Positions 50,708-58,813 of a stretch of DNA of 64,000 nt are shown here, in pieces. Both the position numbers and the translations under genes were made by a program. The notes under the pieces are model-generated. The model made no database searches, was not told the origin of the DNA, and saw only the letters and a list, made by a program, of their open reading frames with translations. Source of the stretch: G958295935 sp965224235 (GTDB lineage: Bacteria > Chloroflexota > Dehalococcoidia > Lucifugimonadales > Lucifugimonadaceae); assembly GCA_965224235.1 (NCBI GenBank), contig CBDCYP010000002.1:558001-622000 (forward strand). The letters are read 5' to 3'. Positions within the stretch are counted from its first letter, which is position 1, and each line of letters starts with the position of its first letter.

Positions 50708-51478
50708 ATGACTACCACCACCCAGTTCAGCGCCAACGGCGCAGTGGAGACCGCAGGCGCCGCCGTTCGAAACATGTTCGAGGGGCGCGGACCGTCCATC
50801 TGGCTCGCAGGGGACCCCGAGGACCTCAAGAACTTGATGCCGCTTGGGGTCAGAGGGATCGTTACCAACACCGTCGTGCTGAACGACATGGTCAAGAAGT
50901 ACGGGCAGATCACCGACGTCGTTCAGCGATACCTCGACATCACCGACAAGCAGGTGGTCGTGGAGATCGACGGACACACCACGCAGGAACTACTGGACGC
51001 GGGCGAGGTGTTCACAAGGATGTCGGACCAGGTTGTGCTCAAAATTCCGACCACGCTCCACGGGCTCGGCGCGTTTCGGGCGCTTTCCGAGGCCGGCGTC
51101 GACACCATGTGCACCACCGTCTTCACGTTGACGCAGGCGGCGGCCGTGGCGCAGGCCGGGGTGACGCACGTATTGCCATTCTGCGAGCCCTATCGCGACG
51201 TCGGCGGCGACCCGACAAAGCTCGTCCGCGAGTGCAAGGCCATGTTCGGGGATTGGGCTCAACGCCCGTACATCACCGCTGCGTTGGTGCGTTCGGTCGA
51301 CACCGCCTACTGTGCGATGCGGGACGGCGCCGACGGGATCATCATATTCTGGCCGGTGTACGAAGAGTTGATGCAGAGCCCGTTGACCGATCAGTGGAAC
51401 AAGACGTTCCTCGACAACTGGAACGAGATGTACGACGCCGGTCTGATGCAAGGCGTCCCCGTGGTCCGGGCCCACTAA
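50708..51478 (+). CDS. Transaldolase/fructose-6-phosphate aldolase family protein
   Basis: A 256-residue class I aldolase barrel. The Schiff-base lysine is in DQVVLKIPTTLHGLGAFRAL, and VDTMCTTVFTLTQAAAVAQA plus THVLPFCEPYRDVGGD follow the FSA/transaldolase pattern. GVRGIVTNTVVL near the N terminus is the usual Asp/Asn/Thr loop. It moves or splits three-carbon dihydroxyacetone units; substrate unknown. No other pentose-phosphate genes are adjacent. Start ATG 50708 has GAGG nearby. Confidence 0.85.
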   Translation: MTTTTQFSANGAVETAGAAVRNMFEGRGPSIWLAGDPEDLKNLMPLGVRGIVTNTVVLNDMVKKYGQITDVVQRYLDITDKQVVVEIDGHTTQELLDAGEVFTRMSDQVVLKIPTTLHGLGAFRALSEAGVDTMCTTVFTLTQAAAVAQAGVTHVLPFCEPYRDVGGDPTKLVRECKAMFGDWAQRPYITAALVRSVDTAYCAMRDGADGIIIFWPVYEELMQSPLTDQWNKTFLDNWNEMYDAGLMQGVPVVRAH

Positions 51479-51636
51479 CAACAGGTCTTTCGCCCAAGTC
51501 CCTGTCTCCTGACCCCGGCAAGGTCAGGGTGGGGTGCCGCTGTCGCCGACGATCCCCGGCGCTATGTCGCGTTGCCGCCGACCGTGCGCGGAATTTGGAT
51601 ATTCAGGGCCCCGCTAGAGTTTATCTGCGGACGCGG

Positions 51637-52791
51637 CTACTCGGCGGACTGTTCGATTACTCGGGCTCGAAGTTGGCCGCAGCCTGCGTTGATGTCTATC
51701 CCTTTTTCCATCCGCACCGTGCTCGGCACTCCGAATTTTTGCAGCGCTGCGCGAAAGGCCGCAGAGCTACGGGGGCCTGGCCGACCGTATGGGCCGTCGG
51801 CAGTCGGGTTTACAGGTATCAGATTGACGTGGCACAACATGCCCTCCAGCAGTTTGCCAAGCTTGCGGGCCTGGCTCACCGAGTCGTTCTGACCTTCGAG
51901 CAGCACGTACTCGAAAAACACCTTCCGGTTCGTTCGTTCCACGTATCTTTTGCAGGCGTCTATCAGCTTCGCTATCGGGTACCGGCGATTCACCGGCATG
52001 GTCTCCGAGCGCGTCTCATCGTCCGGAGCGTGGAGTGACACCGCCAGGTTAATCTGGTATGGCTCACGCGCCAGCTTGAGGATTTGCGGCACCAGGCCGA
52101 CGGTGGAGATGGTCATGTGGCGGGCGCCGATTCCCACGCCCTGCGGGTCGTTCAGCCTGCGCACCGCATCCAGCGTGTTGTCGTAGTTCGCAAGCGGTTC
52201 ACCCATGCCCATGAAAACGACGTTCGATACGGGTACGGGCCAGTCGGCTTCATCCCCTTTACTGATCTTCCCGGCGTCCTCGGTCCGCGCCGCCCGCACC
52301 ATGTGCAGCACCTGCGCCACGATCTCACCAGCGCTTAGGTGCCGTGAAAACCCCTGCTGCCCGGTAGCGCAAAACGTGCAGCCGAGCGCGCAGCCCGCCT
52401 GAGTCGATATACACGCCGTCCGCCGCGGTCTGCGATGGCCGTCGCGTGCGTAGCGCATGAGCACCGTCTCGATCAACTCGCCGTCGTGAAGCCTGAACAG
52501 GGTCTTCGTCGTCGAGCGGTCCTTCGAGTCGATCGAAAGCGCCGGCGTCAACGGGTCTATCGTGAATCTGCTTGACAGTTCCGACCTTAGCGACCGGGCG
52601 AGGATCGTCATGTCGTCGAACGACGACGCTGCGTCCTTGTACAGCGCGCGCCAGAGTTGTCTCGTCCGAAACGCCGGCTCGCCGTTTTTCTTCAGAACGC
52701 CGCCGATCTCGTCCATGGAAAGATCGAGGATTGAGGGCAGATTCGACTCGGCGCTCTGATGACGAGCGCGCGGCGCGGCGTTGAGGGTCAT
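51637..52791 (-). CDS. rlmN: 23S rRNA (adenine(2503)-C(2))-methyltransferase RlmN
   Basis: A 384-residue radical SAM enzyme. The cluster motif C-x3-C-x2-C is in CISTQAGCALGCTFCATG, followed by GFSRHLSAGEIVAQVLHMVR, VVFMGMGEPLANYDN and RHMTISTVGLVPQI, all RlmN hallmarks. The C-terminal cysteine of the transient methyl carrier lies in INAGCGQL. It methylates A2503 of 23S rRNA and A37 of some tRNAs. It is divergent from the GH63 gene with 110 bases between. Confidence 0.95.
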   Translation of the reverse strand: MTLNAAPRARHQSAESNLPSILDLSMDEIGGVLKKNGEPAFRTRQLWRALYKDAASSFDDMTILARSLRSELSSRFTIDPLTPALSIDSKDRSTTKTLFRLHDGELIETVLMRYARDGHRRPRRTACISTQAGCALGCTFCATGQQGFSRHLSAGEIVAQVLHMVRAARTEDAGKISKGDEADWPVPVSNVVFMGMGEPLANYDNTLDAVRRLNDPQGVGIGARHMTISTVGLVPQILKLAREPYQINLAVSLHAPDDETRSETMPVNRRYPIAKLIDACKRYVERTNRKVFFEYVLLEGQNDSVSQARKLGKLLEGMLCHVNLIPVNPTADGPYGRPGPRSSAAFRAALQKFGVPSTVRMEKGIDINAGCGQLRARVIEQSAE

Positions 52792-52901
52792 GTTGATGTA
52801 GTCTGGCCGGGCCCGATGGGGGCGCAGGGCCTTTCGTTGAAGTCTAGCACTCGGCCGCCGGGCCTTTGACCTCGTGCCAGCGAAGTTCCTAAACTGGGTT
52901 C

Positions 52902-54188
52902 ATGAATGACCACTCCGCCGCGGAGGGCTTGAGGCGCAGGGCTCTGTCGAGACTGCGCAGCAATGTCCGCACCGGATACGACCCTTACTACCGCCGTCAG
53001 TTTTTCTATGTCCGGCCATCGCCCGGCCGCTATTCGTGGCAGTGGTTTTGGGACTCCGGCTTCCACGCCATCGCGCTGGCGCGGCTCGACGCCGAGATGG
53101 CTCGCAAGGAGCTGCTCACGCTCGTTGCGTCGCAACGGGAAGACGGCTTCATCGGCCACATGGTGTATTGGGGCCGTCTGGGAGCGATAAGGTCCCTCGG
53201 TTTTGCGCAGGGGCCGGTGTCGGAGTGGCGCAGACGGCACACCGGAATGATCCAGCCACCCATGTTGGCTCAAGCGGTCGAGGCGGTTCACAAGGCGTCC
53301 GAAGACGGGCGATTCCTCAATGAGATACTTCCTGCTACCACGGCCTACTATGACTGGATCGCCCGCGAAAGGGATGCCGCGGGGGACGGCCTCGCGTCCA
53401 TCATTTCGCCGTTCGAATGCGGGCTTGACAACTCCCCGGCATTCGATTCGAACCTCGGTCTGCGCAATCCGTCCCGTATGAGCGTCTTGTGGGCCCTGAG
53501 AAAACTGGACCTGTTCAATCTGCGCAAGGGCTTCGACTTCGGCCGGATTGCGCAGGCAGACCGATTTGTCGTAATCGATCCCTTCGTCAACACCGTCTAT
53601 GCCGACGGCCTTCACACCCTGGCCCGGCTTCACGACGATGCCGGGAATGCCGCTGAGTCGGCGCGGGCGACGGCAACCGCTCAGACCGTGGAGTCCTCAT
53701 TGAACAGCCACTGCTGGGACGAGGAAAACGGCCGCTTCTTATTCCTCCACGGTCGCGAACGGCGGCCCGGCGACACTCTCACAGCCGCTTCGCTCTTCCC
53801 CGCGATCCTGCCCGGAACGCCGCCGGATCGGACCAGCAGGGTGATCGACGAGCACCTCACCAATCCCGCTGAATTCTGGACCGAACTGCCGGTCCCGAGC
53901 GTCTCGGCCTCCGAGCCGTCGTTCGACGCGGAAGGGGAGTCGATGATCTGGCGCGGCCCGGTGTGCATGAACCTGAATTGGTTCCTGGTACGCGGGCTGC
54001 GGCGGCGCGGCTACGACGAACTGGCCGGCGAGCTGGCTTCACGGTCGGTGAGGGCGGTCGAAGCGAACGGTTTCCGCGAGTTTTACTCGCCGGCAAGCGG
54101 CCGCGGTATGAGGGGCACGAACTTCGGCTGGGCGACCGCGGTGGTGGATTTCCTGGACGCCGACGGTACGGAAAAGGCCAATGATTAG
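52902..54188 (+). CDS. GH63-like glycoside hydrolase (mannosylglycerate hydrolase type)
   Basis: A 428-residue (alpha/alpha)6-barrel protein. Typical segments are GRYSWQWFWDSGFHAIALAR (about residues 42-61), which has the Trp-Asp-Ser substrate contacts, DGFIGHMVYWG, ISPFECGLDNSPAFDS with the WE/ECG-D region, RGPVCMNLNWFLVRGL and EFYSPASGRGMRGTNFGWAT. These match GH63 enzymes including bacterial mannosylglycerate/glucosylglycerate hydrolases, which release the compatible-solute sugar. Trehalase-like GH37 is the alternative. No solute synthesis gene is near. Confidence 0.8.
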   Translation: MNDHSAAEGLRRRALSRLRSNVRTGYDPYYRRQFFYVRPSPGRYSWQWFWDSGFHAIALARLDAEMARKELLTLVASQREDGFIGHMVYWGRLGAIRSLGFAQGPVSEWRRRHTGMIQPPMLAQAVEAVHKASEDGRFLNEILPATTAYYDWIARERDAAGDGLASIISPFECGLDNSPAFDSNLGLRNPSRMSVLWALRKLDLFNLRKGFDFGRIAQADRFVVIDPFVNTVYADGLHTLARLHDDAGNAAESARATATAQTVESSLNSHCWDEENGRFLFLHGRERRPGDTLTAASLFPAILPGTPPDRTSRVIDEHLTNPAEFWTELPVPSVSASEPSFDAEGESMIWRGPVCMNLNWFLVRGLRRRGYDELAGELASRSVRAVEANGFREFYSPASGRGMRGTNFGWATAVVDFLDADGTEKAND

Positions 54189-54272
54189 AAGAACGTTAAT
54201 GTCTCAGCGATAACATCGCGGGCCGACGCAGATTGGCGTGGAGCGACCGCGTCTAACCGAGGACCATTCTGG

Positions 54273-55106
54273 ATGAACCTGGCTGAGGGACGGTATTTAA
54301 CCGGGGCCGCATCAGACGAAAATATAACCTCGTTCGACAGTTCAGGCGTTGTTCTGGAGGCAAGAGACCTCACGGTCCGATACGGCAACACGCTGGCCAT
54401 CCAAAAAATCTCCTTCCAGATCCCGCGCAATACCGTCGTGGCGATCATCGGTCCGTCCGGATGCGGCAAGAGTACGTTGATCCGCTGCTTCAATCGGATG
54501 AACGAGCTTATCCCCATCGCAGAAATCAGCGGCGAGGTGTTCTTCAACTCAGAGCCCATATACGTGGATTCCCAGGATCCGACGGAGATACGGTTCCGGA
54601 TCGGCATGGTCTTTCAGCGGCCTAACCCGTTTCCGAAGAGCATCTACGACAACGTCGCGTTCGGACCGAGAATCAACGGGATGGACGTCGATCTCGATGA
54701 AGTGGTCGAAAAGTCGCTGCGGCGGGCTGCCCTGTGGGACGAGGTGAAGGACCGGCTGCGAGAGAGCGGGCTCAGCCTGTCCGGCGGGCAGCAGCAGCGG
54801 CTATGCATCGCGCGGGCGTTGGCCGTAGAGCCGGAAGTGGTGTTGATGGACGAGCCGGCGTCTGCGCTCGATCCGATTTCGACTCAGCACATTGAGGCCC
54901 TCATCCAGGAGTTGGCGGCTCAGGTGACCATCGTAATCGTCACCCACAACATGCAGCAGGCGTCCCGAATTTCAGACTACGCTGCCGTACTTATGGCGGG
55001 CGAAGAGCGCGTCGGCCGGCTGATCGAGTACGGCACGAATGAGCAGGTCTTCGGAACCCCGAAGGATCACAGGACCGAGGCGTACGTCACCGGCCGCATC
55101 GGCTAG
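54273..55106 (+). CDS. pstB: Phosphate ABC transporter ATP-binding protein
   Basis: A 277-residue ABC ATPase. Walker A GPSGCGKST, the PstB-specific LIRCFNRMNELIPIAEISGE, Q-loop MVFQRPNPFPKSIYDNVAFG, signature LSGGQQQRLCIARALA, Walker B VVLMDEPASALDP and H-loop IVIVTHNMQQASRISDY are all present. It drives PstSCA uptake of phosphate. GAGGA nine bases before ATG 54273 supports the start. The pstSCA genes are not in the window; phoU follows after 40 bases. Confidence 0.95.
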   Translation: MNLAEGRYLTGAASDENITSFDSSGVVLEARDLTVRYGNTLAIQKISFQIPRNTVVAIIGPSGCGKSTLIRCFNRMNELIPIAEISGEVFFNSEPIYVDSQDPTEIRFRIGMVFQRPNPFPKSIYDNVAFGPRINGMDVDLDEVVEKSLRRAALWDEVKDRLRESGLSLSGGQQQRLCIARALAVEPEVVLMDEPASALDPISTQHIEALIQELAAQVTIVIVTHNMQQASRISDYAAVLMAGEERVGRLIEYGTNEQVFGTPKDHRTEAYVTGRIG

Positions 55107-55146
55107 CCGGCGGACCCTAAGCGCCCAACGAGGCAACCACACCGAG

Positions 55147-55860
55147 ATGCTTGCACGAGAAAGTTTCGACCGCGATTTGGGACAGCTCGAAGCGGAAGTG
55201 ATTCTGCTTGGAGGTCTGGTCGAGAACGCCATCTTTGAAGCCCTGGCGGCCTTGAAGGACCGAGACCTCGAACGATCCCAGGCCCTGATCGATGCGGACG
55301 ATGACATCGATGAGAAAGAGTGGTTCATCGAGCGGTCGTGCATCCGGCTGCTGCGACGTGAAGCGCCGCTGGCGCGGGACCTGCGGCGCATCATCACGAT
55401 TCTCGAACTGGCTAACGAGCTCGAACGAATGGGCGACTACGCCGAGGGCATCGCCAAGCTCAGCCTGATGATGGGCGACGAGCCGCCGCTGAAGGAACTG
55501 ATAGACATTCCCACCATGGGCGAGATTGCCGTGAGCATGGTGAAACGGAGCCTTGAAGCGTTTCTCGAAAGGGATCCAGAACGGGTTGTCGAGATCTCCA
55601 AAACCCTGGCGCCCGACGACGACCGCGTCGACGACATCAACCGGCAGGTTCGCTACGATCTGTTCGAATTGATGAAGGCATCACCCGAGAATGTTGTGCG
55701 AGGGACCTATCTCTTGTGGGCAGCCCACAACATTGAGCGGATTGCCGACCGCGCTACGAACATTGCGGAAAGGGCCATTTTTCAGGCGACCGGCGAACAG
55801 GTGAACGTTGGCGACGGCGGCATAGGACCCGGACATCTGCCGCCAGATCAGTCCGCGTGA
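55147..55860 (+). CDS. phoU: Phosphate signalling protein PhoU
   Basis: A 237-residue protein of two three-helix PhoU repeats. The first has SFDRDLGQLEAEVILLGGLV and IDEKEWFIERSCIRLL, and each repeat has the E/D-x3-D metal pattern: NELERMGDYAEGIAKL and HNIERIADRATNIAERAIF. PhoU links Pst activity to the PhoR kinase. ATG 55147 gives the family length; the frame continues upstream into pstB. Confidence 0.94.
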   Translation: MLARESFDRDLGQLEAEVILLGGLVENAIFEALAALKDRDLERSQALIDADDDIDEKEWFIERSCIRLLRREAPLARDLRRIITILELANELERMGDYAEGIAKLSLMMGDEPPLKELIDIPTMGEIAVSMVKRSLEAFLERDPERVVEISKTLAPDDDRVDDINRQVRYDLFELMKASPENVVRGTYLLWAAHNIERIADRATNIAERAIFQATGEQVNVGDGGIGPGHLPPDQSA

Positions 55861-55950
55861 ACGAAACCACGCCCGGCCAGCGATTCGCCCTGCGGTTGTG
55901 TGGGCCTGCCGCGCTGGTTGCCACACATTGCCCACGCGTCGCGTCGTAGC

Positions 55951-55975
55951 GACGGGTTTCAAACCCGCCGCTACC
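55951..55975. repeat. Palindromic repeat GGGTTTCAAACCC
   Basis: GACGGGTTTCAAACCCGCC followed by GCTACC matches the palindrome at 29733-29757 with the central base changed. It overlaps the last codons of the following minus-strand gene by a few bases. Confidence 0.65.
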
Positions 55976-56357
55976 AGTTGAACAAAGGCGGCGCCGGCGG
56001 TCTCGGCCGAAACAGAGACCTCTGCTCAAGTTCTTTAAGGGAGAGCAGCGGGCTGTCGTCCTCTTCATGCTGCATTGCAGCCACCGCGCCGCCGCGGCTG
56101 ATCACCCGGTGAACGGTGCGTGGACTTAGCTTGAAGCGCTGCGCTATGTCATGCACCGAATCCCCATTCAATCGTGCGCGGTAGATCGCCTCGTCCCTGG
56201 CGCGCTTGCTCTCGCGCTGAGTCCATCCGGGGTCGTCGTACTTGCACATGGGCAAAGGGCACGCCAGGCACGAGGGTGAAATGTCGCAACCCTCATCCCG
56301 ATAGCGGGTGTTCTCCGGCAGCGTGTCTGAACGGGTTGGAACCAGGAAAGTAGTCAT
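55971..56357 (-). CDS. Helix-turn-helix protein with four-cysteine motif
   Basis: A 128-residue protein. Cysteines 24, 30, 33 and 38 (CDISPSCLACPLPMC) form a compact cluster likely to bind zinc or Fe-S. Residues about 68-90 (VHDIAQRFKLSPRTVHRVIS) are a helix-turn-helix. The tail is acidic then Pro-rich. I recall similar small proteins in Chloroflexi genomes and phage-like contigs, without known function. It is probably second in an operon with the gene at 56407, which is preceded by two LexA-type boxes. Confidence 0.7.
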   Translation of the reverse strand: MTTFLVPTRSDTLPENTRYRDEGCDISPSCLACPLPMCKYDDPGWTQRESKRARDEAIYRARLNGDSVHDIAQRFKLSPRTVHRVISRGGAVAAMQHEEDDSPLLSLKELEQRSLFRPRPPAPPLFNW

Positions 56358-56406
56358 GGTTGACTCCTTGTCGATGAACTATCAGGAATGAATGTCAGCG
56401 CTCAGA

Positions 56407-57048
56407 TCAGGCAGCCGCGTCGGCGGCCCCGTCCTGCGACGTCAACAGGTTGAAGTGACGCCGCAGGCCTCTCCGCTCGGAGCTGCCGAGACTCGCGCCG
56501 CGGACCTCTTCGTAGATCGACCCTTGAACACCGGGCATCCCGTAGAAGACGCGCGTTAACCCGGGGCTCTTGCAGCGAGGGGAGACGCGCCGGGAGAACC
56601 AACCGTGATCGATGTGATGCGCATCCACCACTTCGACGATCCCGTCGGGATTCGGGGTCTTGCCGGCAGCCGGCCGGTCGCGGCTCACGAAAACGTGCTT
56701 TGCCCTGCCGACCTGTATGGTCCGGGGTCCGCTCGGCCGCCACGCCGCGGAGCCGTTCTCCGCCGCGCGTTCCATCTTCCGCACGAGCGCCAACATCGCA
56801 GGAAACGTCTCGCCCAAGAACGTTGGTGACACCGTCGCCGATGCGACGCCGGTACCTGCCCCGACTACCAACAGCCACGCCCTCATGCCGGTAATCAGTT
56901 CGGTCACTGCGGCCGCGTTCGCTATGTCCACGGTAAACGTGGCGCCTTCACGTGCGCTTACTGACTTGAGCAGCGCCCTGCCAAACTCTTCCTGCTCATT
57001 TGAGTGAGCAATCTTGACGGGCATCGGGGATTCAAGAGTCGTTAGCAT
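56407..57048 (-). CDS. Hypothetical protein, probably SOS-regulated
   Basis: A 213-residue protein starting MLTTLESPMPVKIAHSNEQE, with AGAGGA upstream of ATG 57048. A moderately hydrophobic stretch (AAAVTELITGMRAWLLVVGA, then GTGVASATV) precedes KMERAAENGSAAW, IVEVVDAHHIDHGWFSRRV and VFYGMPGVQGSIYEEVRGAS. I do not recognise the family; it is not RecA, ImuA or SulA-like in any motif I can see. Two GAAC-N4-GTTC boxes lie 54-86 bases upstream. The gene downstream encodes the Cys/HTH protein, 49 bases away. Confidence 0.65.
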   Translation of the reverse strand: MLTTLESPMPVKIAHSNEQEEFGRALLKSVSAREGATFTVDIANAAAVTELITGMRAWLLVVGAGTGVASATVSPTFLGETFPAMLALVRKMERAAENGSAAWRPSGPRTIQVGRAKHVFVSRDRPAAGKTPNPDGIVEVVDAHHIDHGWFSRRVSPRCKSPGLTRVFYGMPGVQGSIYEEVRGASLGSSERRGLRRHFNLLTSQDGAADAAA

Positions 57049-57101
57049 TCCGGTCCTCTTTCGAGACTGTGGGACCACTTTTCGGTCGGCGCTGGTTTAT
57101 C

Positions 57102-57134
57102 AGAACGTGCGTTCTATTATCGAACAACCGTTCT
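57102..57134 (-). promoter_or_regulatory. Two LexA-type operator boxes
   Basis: AGAACGTGCGTTCT (57102-57115) and CGAACAACCGTTCT (57121-57134) each contain GAAC-N4-GTTC, the core of the Gram-positive/actinobacterial-type LexA box CGAACRNRYGTTYG. Their centres are 19 bases apart, about two helical turns, and they lie just upstream of the minus-strand gene starting at 57048. Confidence 0.75.
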
Positions 57135-57415
57135 ACAAGTTCAAGCTGCTTGTCACCCTGTTTTGCCGGATTAGATATTGACCGCGGGATTTGCCCCAAA
57201 TAGGCTTCGCTACGGTCCCGTCAAAGAACGGACGAACTCTGCAGGCGCCCCGAGAAACGCCTCTACATAGACGGTCCCGCCACAGATACGCGATCCCGGA
57301 TCCCAATCCGAGACGCATGTTCCAGCGCCCATCAGCCCATCAACGGACGCCTAACGACGACAATCGCCATCACCCTCAGTCACCCCGCCGCCGCCGGAGC
57401 TCGAAAGGCTCCCCT

Positions 57416-57541
57416 CCGGTGGTCAACCCATCAACCTCATAAGGACGGTCAGACAAGTCAATGGTCAGACCACCGCCAGGCTAGATAGGCCCACCGCCGG
57501 TGGTCAGCCCAACAACCTCGAAAGGACAGTTAGCCAAATAA
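57416..57541 (+). repeat. 81-bp repeat, two copies, ending at the cinA start codon
   Basis: CCGGTGGTCAACCCATCAAC at 57416 recurs as CCGGTGGTCAGCCCAACAAC at 57497 (period 81), each followed by CTC-(A/G)TAAGGACGGTCAGACAA or CTCGAAAGGACAGTTAGCCAAA. The second copy runs into the cinA ATG at 57542 (first base 57542). The core is the same as in the leaders of ggt and the rhaM-like gene. No other gene is supported in 57135-57415. Confidence 0.8.
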
Positions 57542-58780
57542 ATGAACGCAGAAATTGTGGCGATAGGCTCTGAGCTGCTGCTCGGCCAGATCGTCGATAC
57601 CAACTCCGCGTGGATAGCGCAGAGACTCGCTGAAAACGGCGTCAACCTCTTCTACAAAACCACAGTCGGAGACAACCTCAACCGCATGACCGCCATCCTC
57701 GGCAGCGCATTGGAGCGCGCTGACGTCGTCATAACCACCGGCGGTATCGGGCCCACTCAGGACGACCTCACTCGTGACGCGGTTGCCAGCGTGACCAATC
57801 GGAAGATCGTTACCGATCCTCAGTCCCTGGAAGAGATCAACCAGCGATTTCGCCGGCGTGGCTTCATCCTGACGAGGAACAACGAGAAGCAAGCCACCAT
57901 TCCCGAAGGCGCGACCGTGATCCGCAACCCGAACGGCACCGCGCCTGCGTTCCTGGTAGAAGACCCGCGGGGCGTCATCATCAGCGTGCCCGGCGTGCCG
58001 TTCGAGATGAAGTGGCTCATCGAAAACGAGATCATCCCGTACCTCCGTCAGAAATTCGGCTTGAAGCAGGTAATCCACTACAAGTTGCTCAAGGTGTCCG
58101 ACCTCGGCGAAAGCAACGTCGACCACCTCATCGGCCACCTCATCGCCGAGTCCACTAACCCCACGGTTGGCGTGCTCGCCCACCCGGGGCAGGTCGACGT
58201 GCGAATTGCCGCGATGGCGGAGGGCACGGCGCAGGCAGAGAAGCTCATCAAGCCGGTTGCGCTGGAAGCGCGCAAGCTGTTGGGCGACAACGTGTTTGCC
58301 GAAGACGACGAGACGATGGAGAGCACGGTTGGCGCGCTTCTCGAGTCGAACGGACGCACAGTGGCATGCTACGAGGACCTGAGCGGGGGCAGCGTGGCGG
58401 CAGCGTTAGGCGATGCCGCGGGACCACTGTTCATACACGGCATTACGGTCAACTCGAACGAGGCCCTCGAAAACTTCGCAAGGGCCGGCGGTGAGCAGCC
58501 CCCGTTTGCATCTGGCGAAGAACGGTCCGCGGCGCTCGCCCGGGCCGCCAGGAAGTTTTCCGGCGCCGACATCGGCATATCGGCGCATGGGGTGGCCGAG
58601 GGCGACCAACGCACAGAGAATCTTGGCCGCGGCGAGACCTTTCTCGCCGTGGCAAGTGATGGAGGCGTAGCTTCGCGCCACGTTCGCTCAGCGGGACGAG
58701 GCGGTCCCGATCGCAGGCGTGCTGCGTTGAGTGTACTGAGCCTGCTGCGACGGGAACTGCTGGGCCTGCCTGCCTCGTGA
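57542..58780 (+). CDS. cinA: CinA family protein (competence/damage-inducible, NMN amidase type)
   Basis: A 412-residue CinA. The N-terminal MoaB/MogA-like domain (1-165) has IVAIGSELLLGQIVDTNSAW, ADVVITTGGIGPTQDDLTRD, NPNGTAPAF and VPGVPFEMKWL. A linker (175-250) leads to the C-terminal CinA domain with VGALLESNGRTVACYEDLSG-type sequence and ADIGISAHGVAEGD. CinA proteins have ADP-ribose pyrophosphatase and nicotinamide mononucleotide deamidase activities. Variation: in the C-terminal domain the usual AESCTGG is EDLSGGS, so the catalytic Ser-Cys region is altered. It is preceded by the two-copy leader repeat. Confidence 0.9.
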   Translation: MNAEIVAIGSELLLGQIVDTNSAWIAQRLAENGVNLFYKTTVGDNLNRMTAILGSALERADVVITTGGIGPTQDDLTRDAVASVTNRKIVTDPQSLEEINQRFRRRGFILTRNNEKQATIPEGATVIRNPNGTAPAFLVEDPRGVIISVPGVPFEMKWLIENEIIPYLRQKFGLKQVIHYKLLKVSDLGESNVDHLIGHLIAESTNPTVGVLAHPGQVDVRIAAMAEGTAQAEKLIKPVALEARKLLGDNVFAEDDETMESTVGALLESNGRTVACYEDLSGGSVAAALGDAAGPLFIHGITVNSNEALENFARAGGEQPPFASGEERSAALARAARKFSGADIGISAHGVAEGDQRTENLGRGETFLAVASDGGVASRHVRSAGRGGPDRRRAALSVLSLLRRELLGLPAS

Positions 58781-58813
58781 TCGGCGGCAATCCAATTTGA
58801 ACCGCACGGGAAA

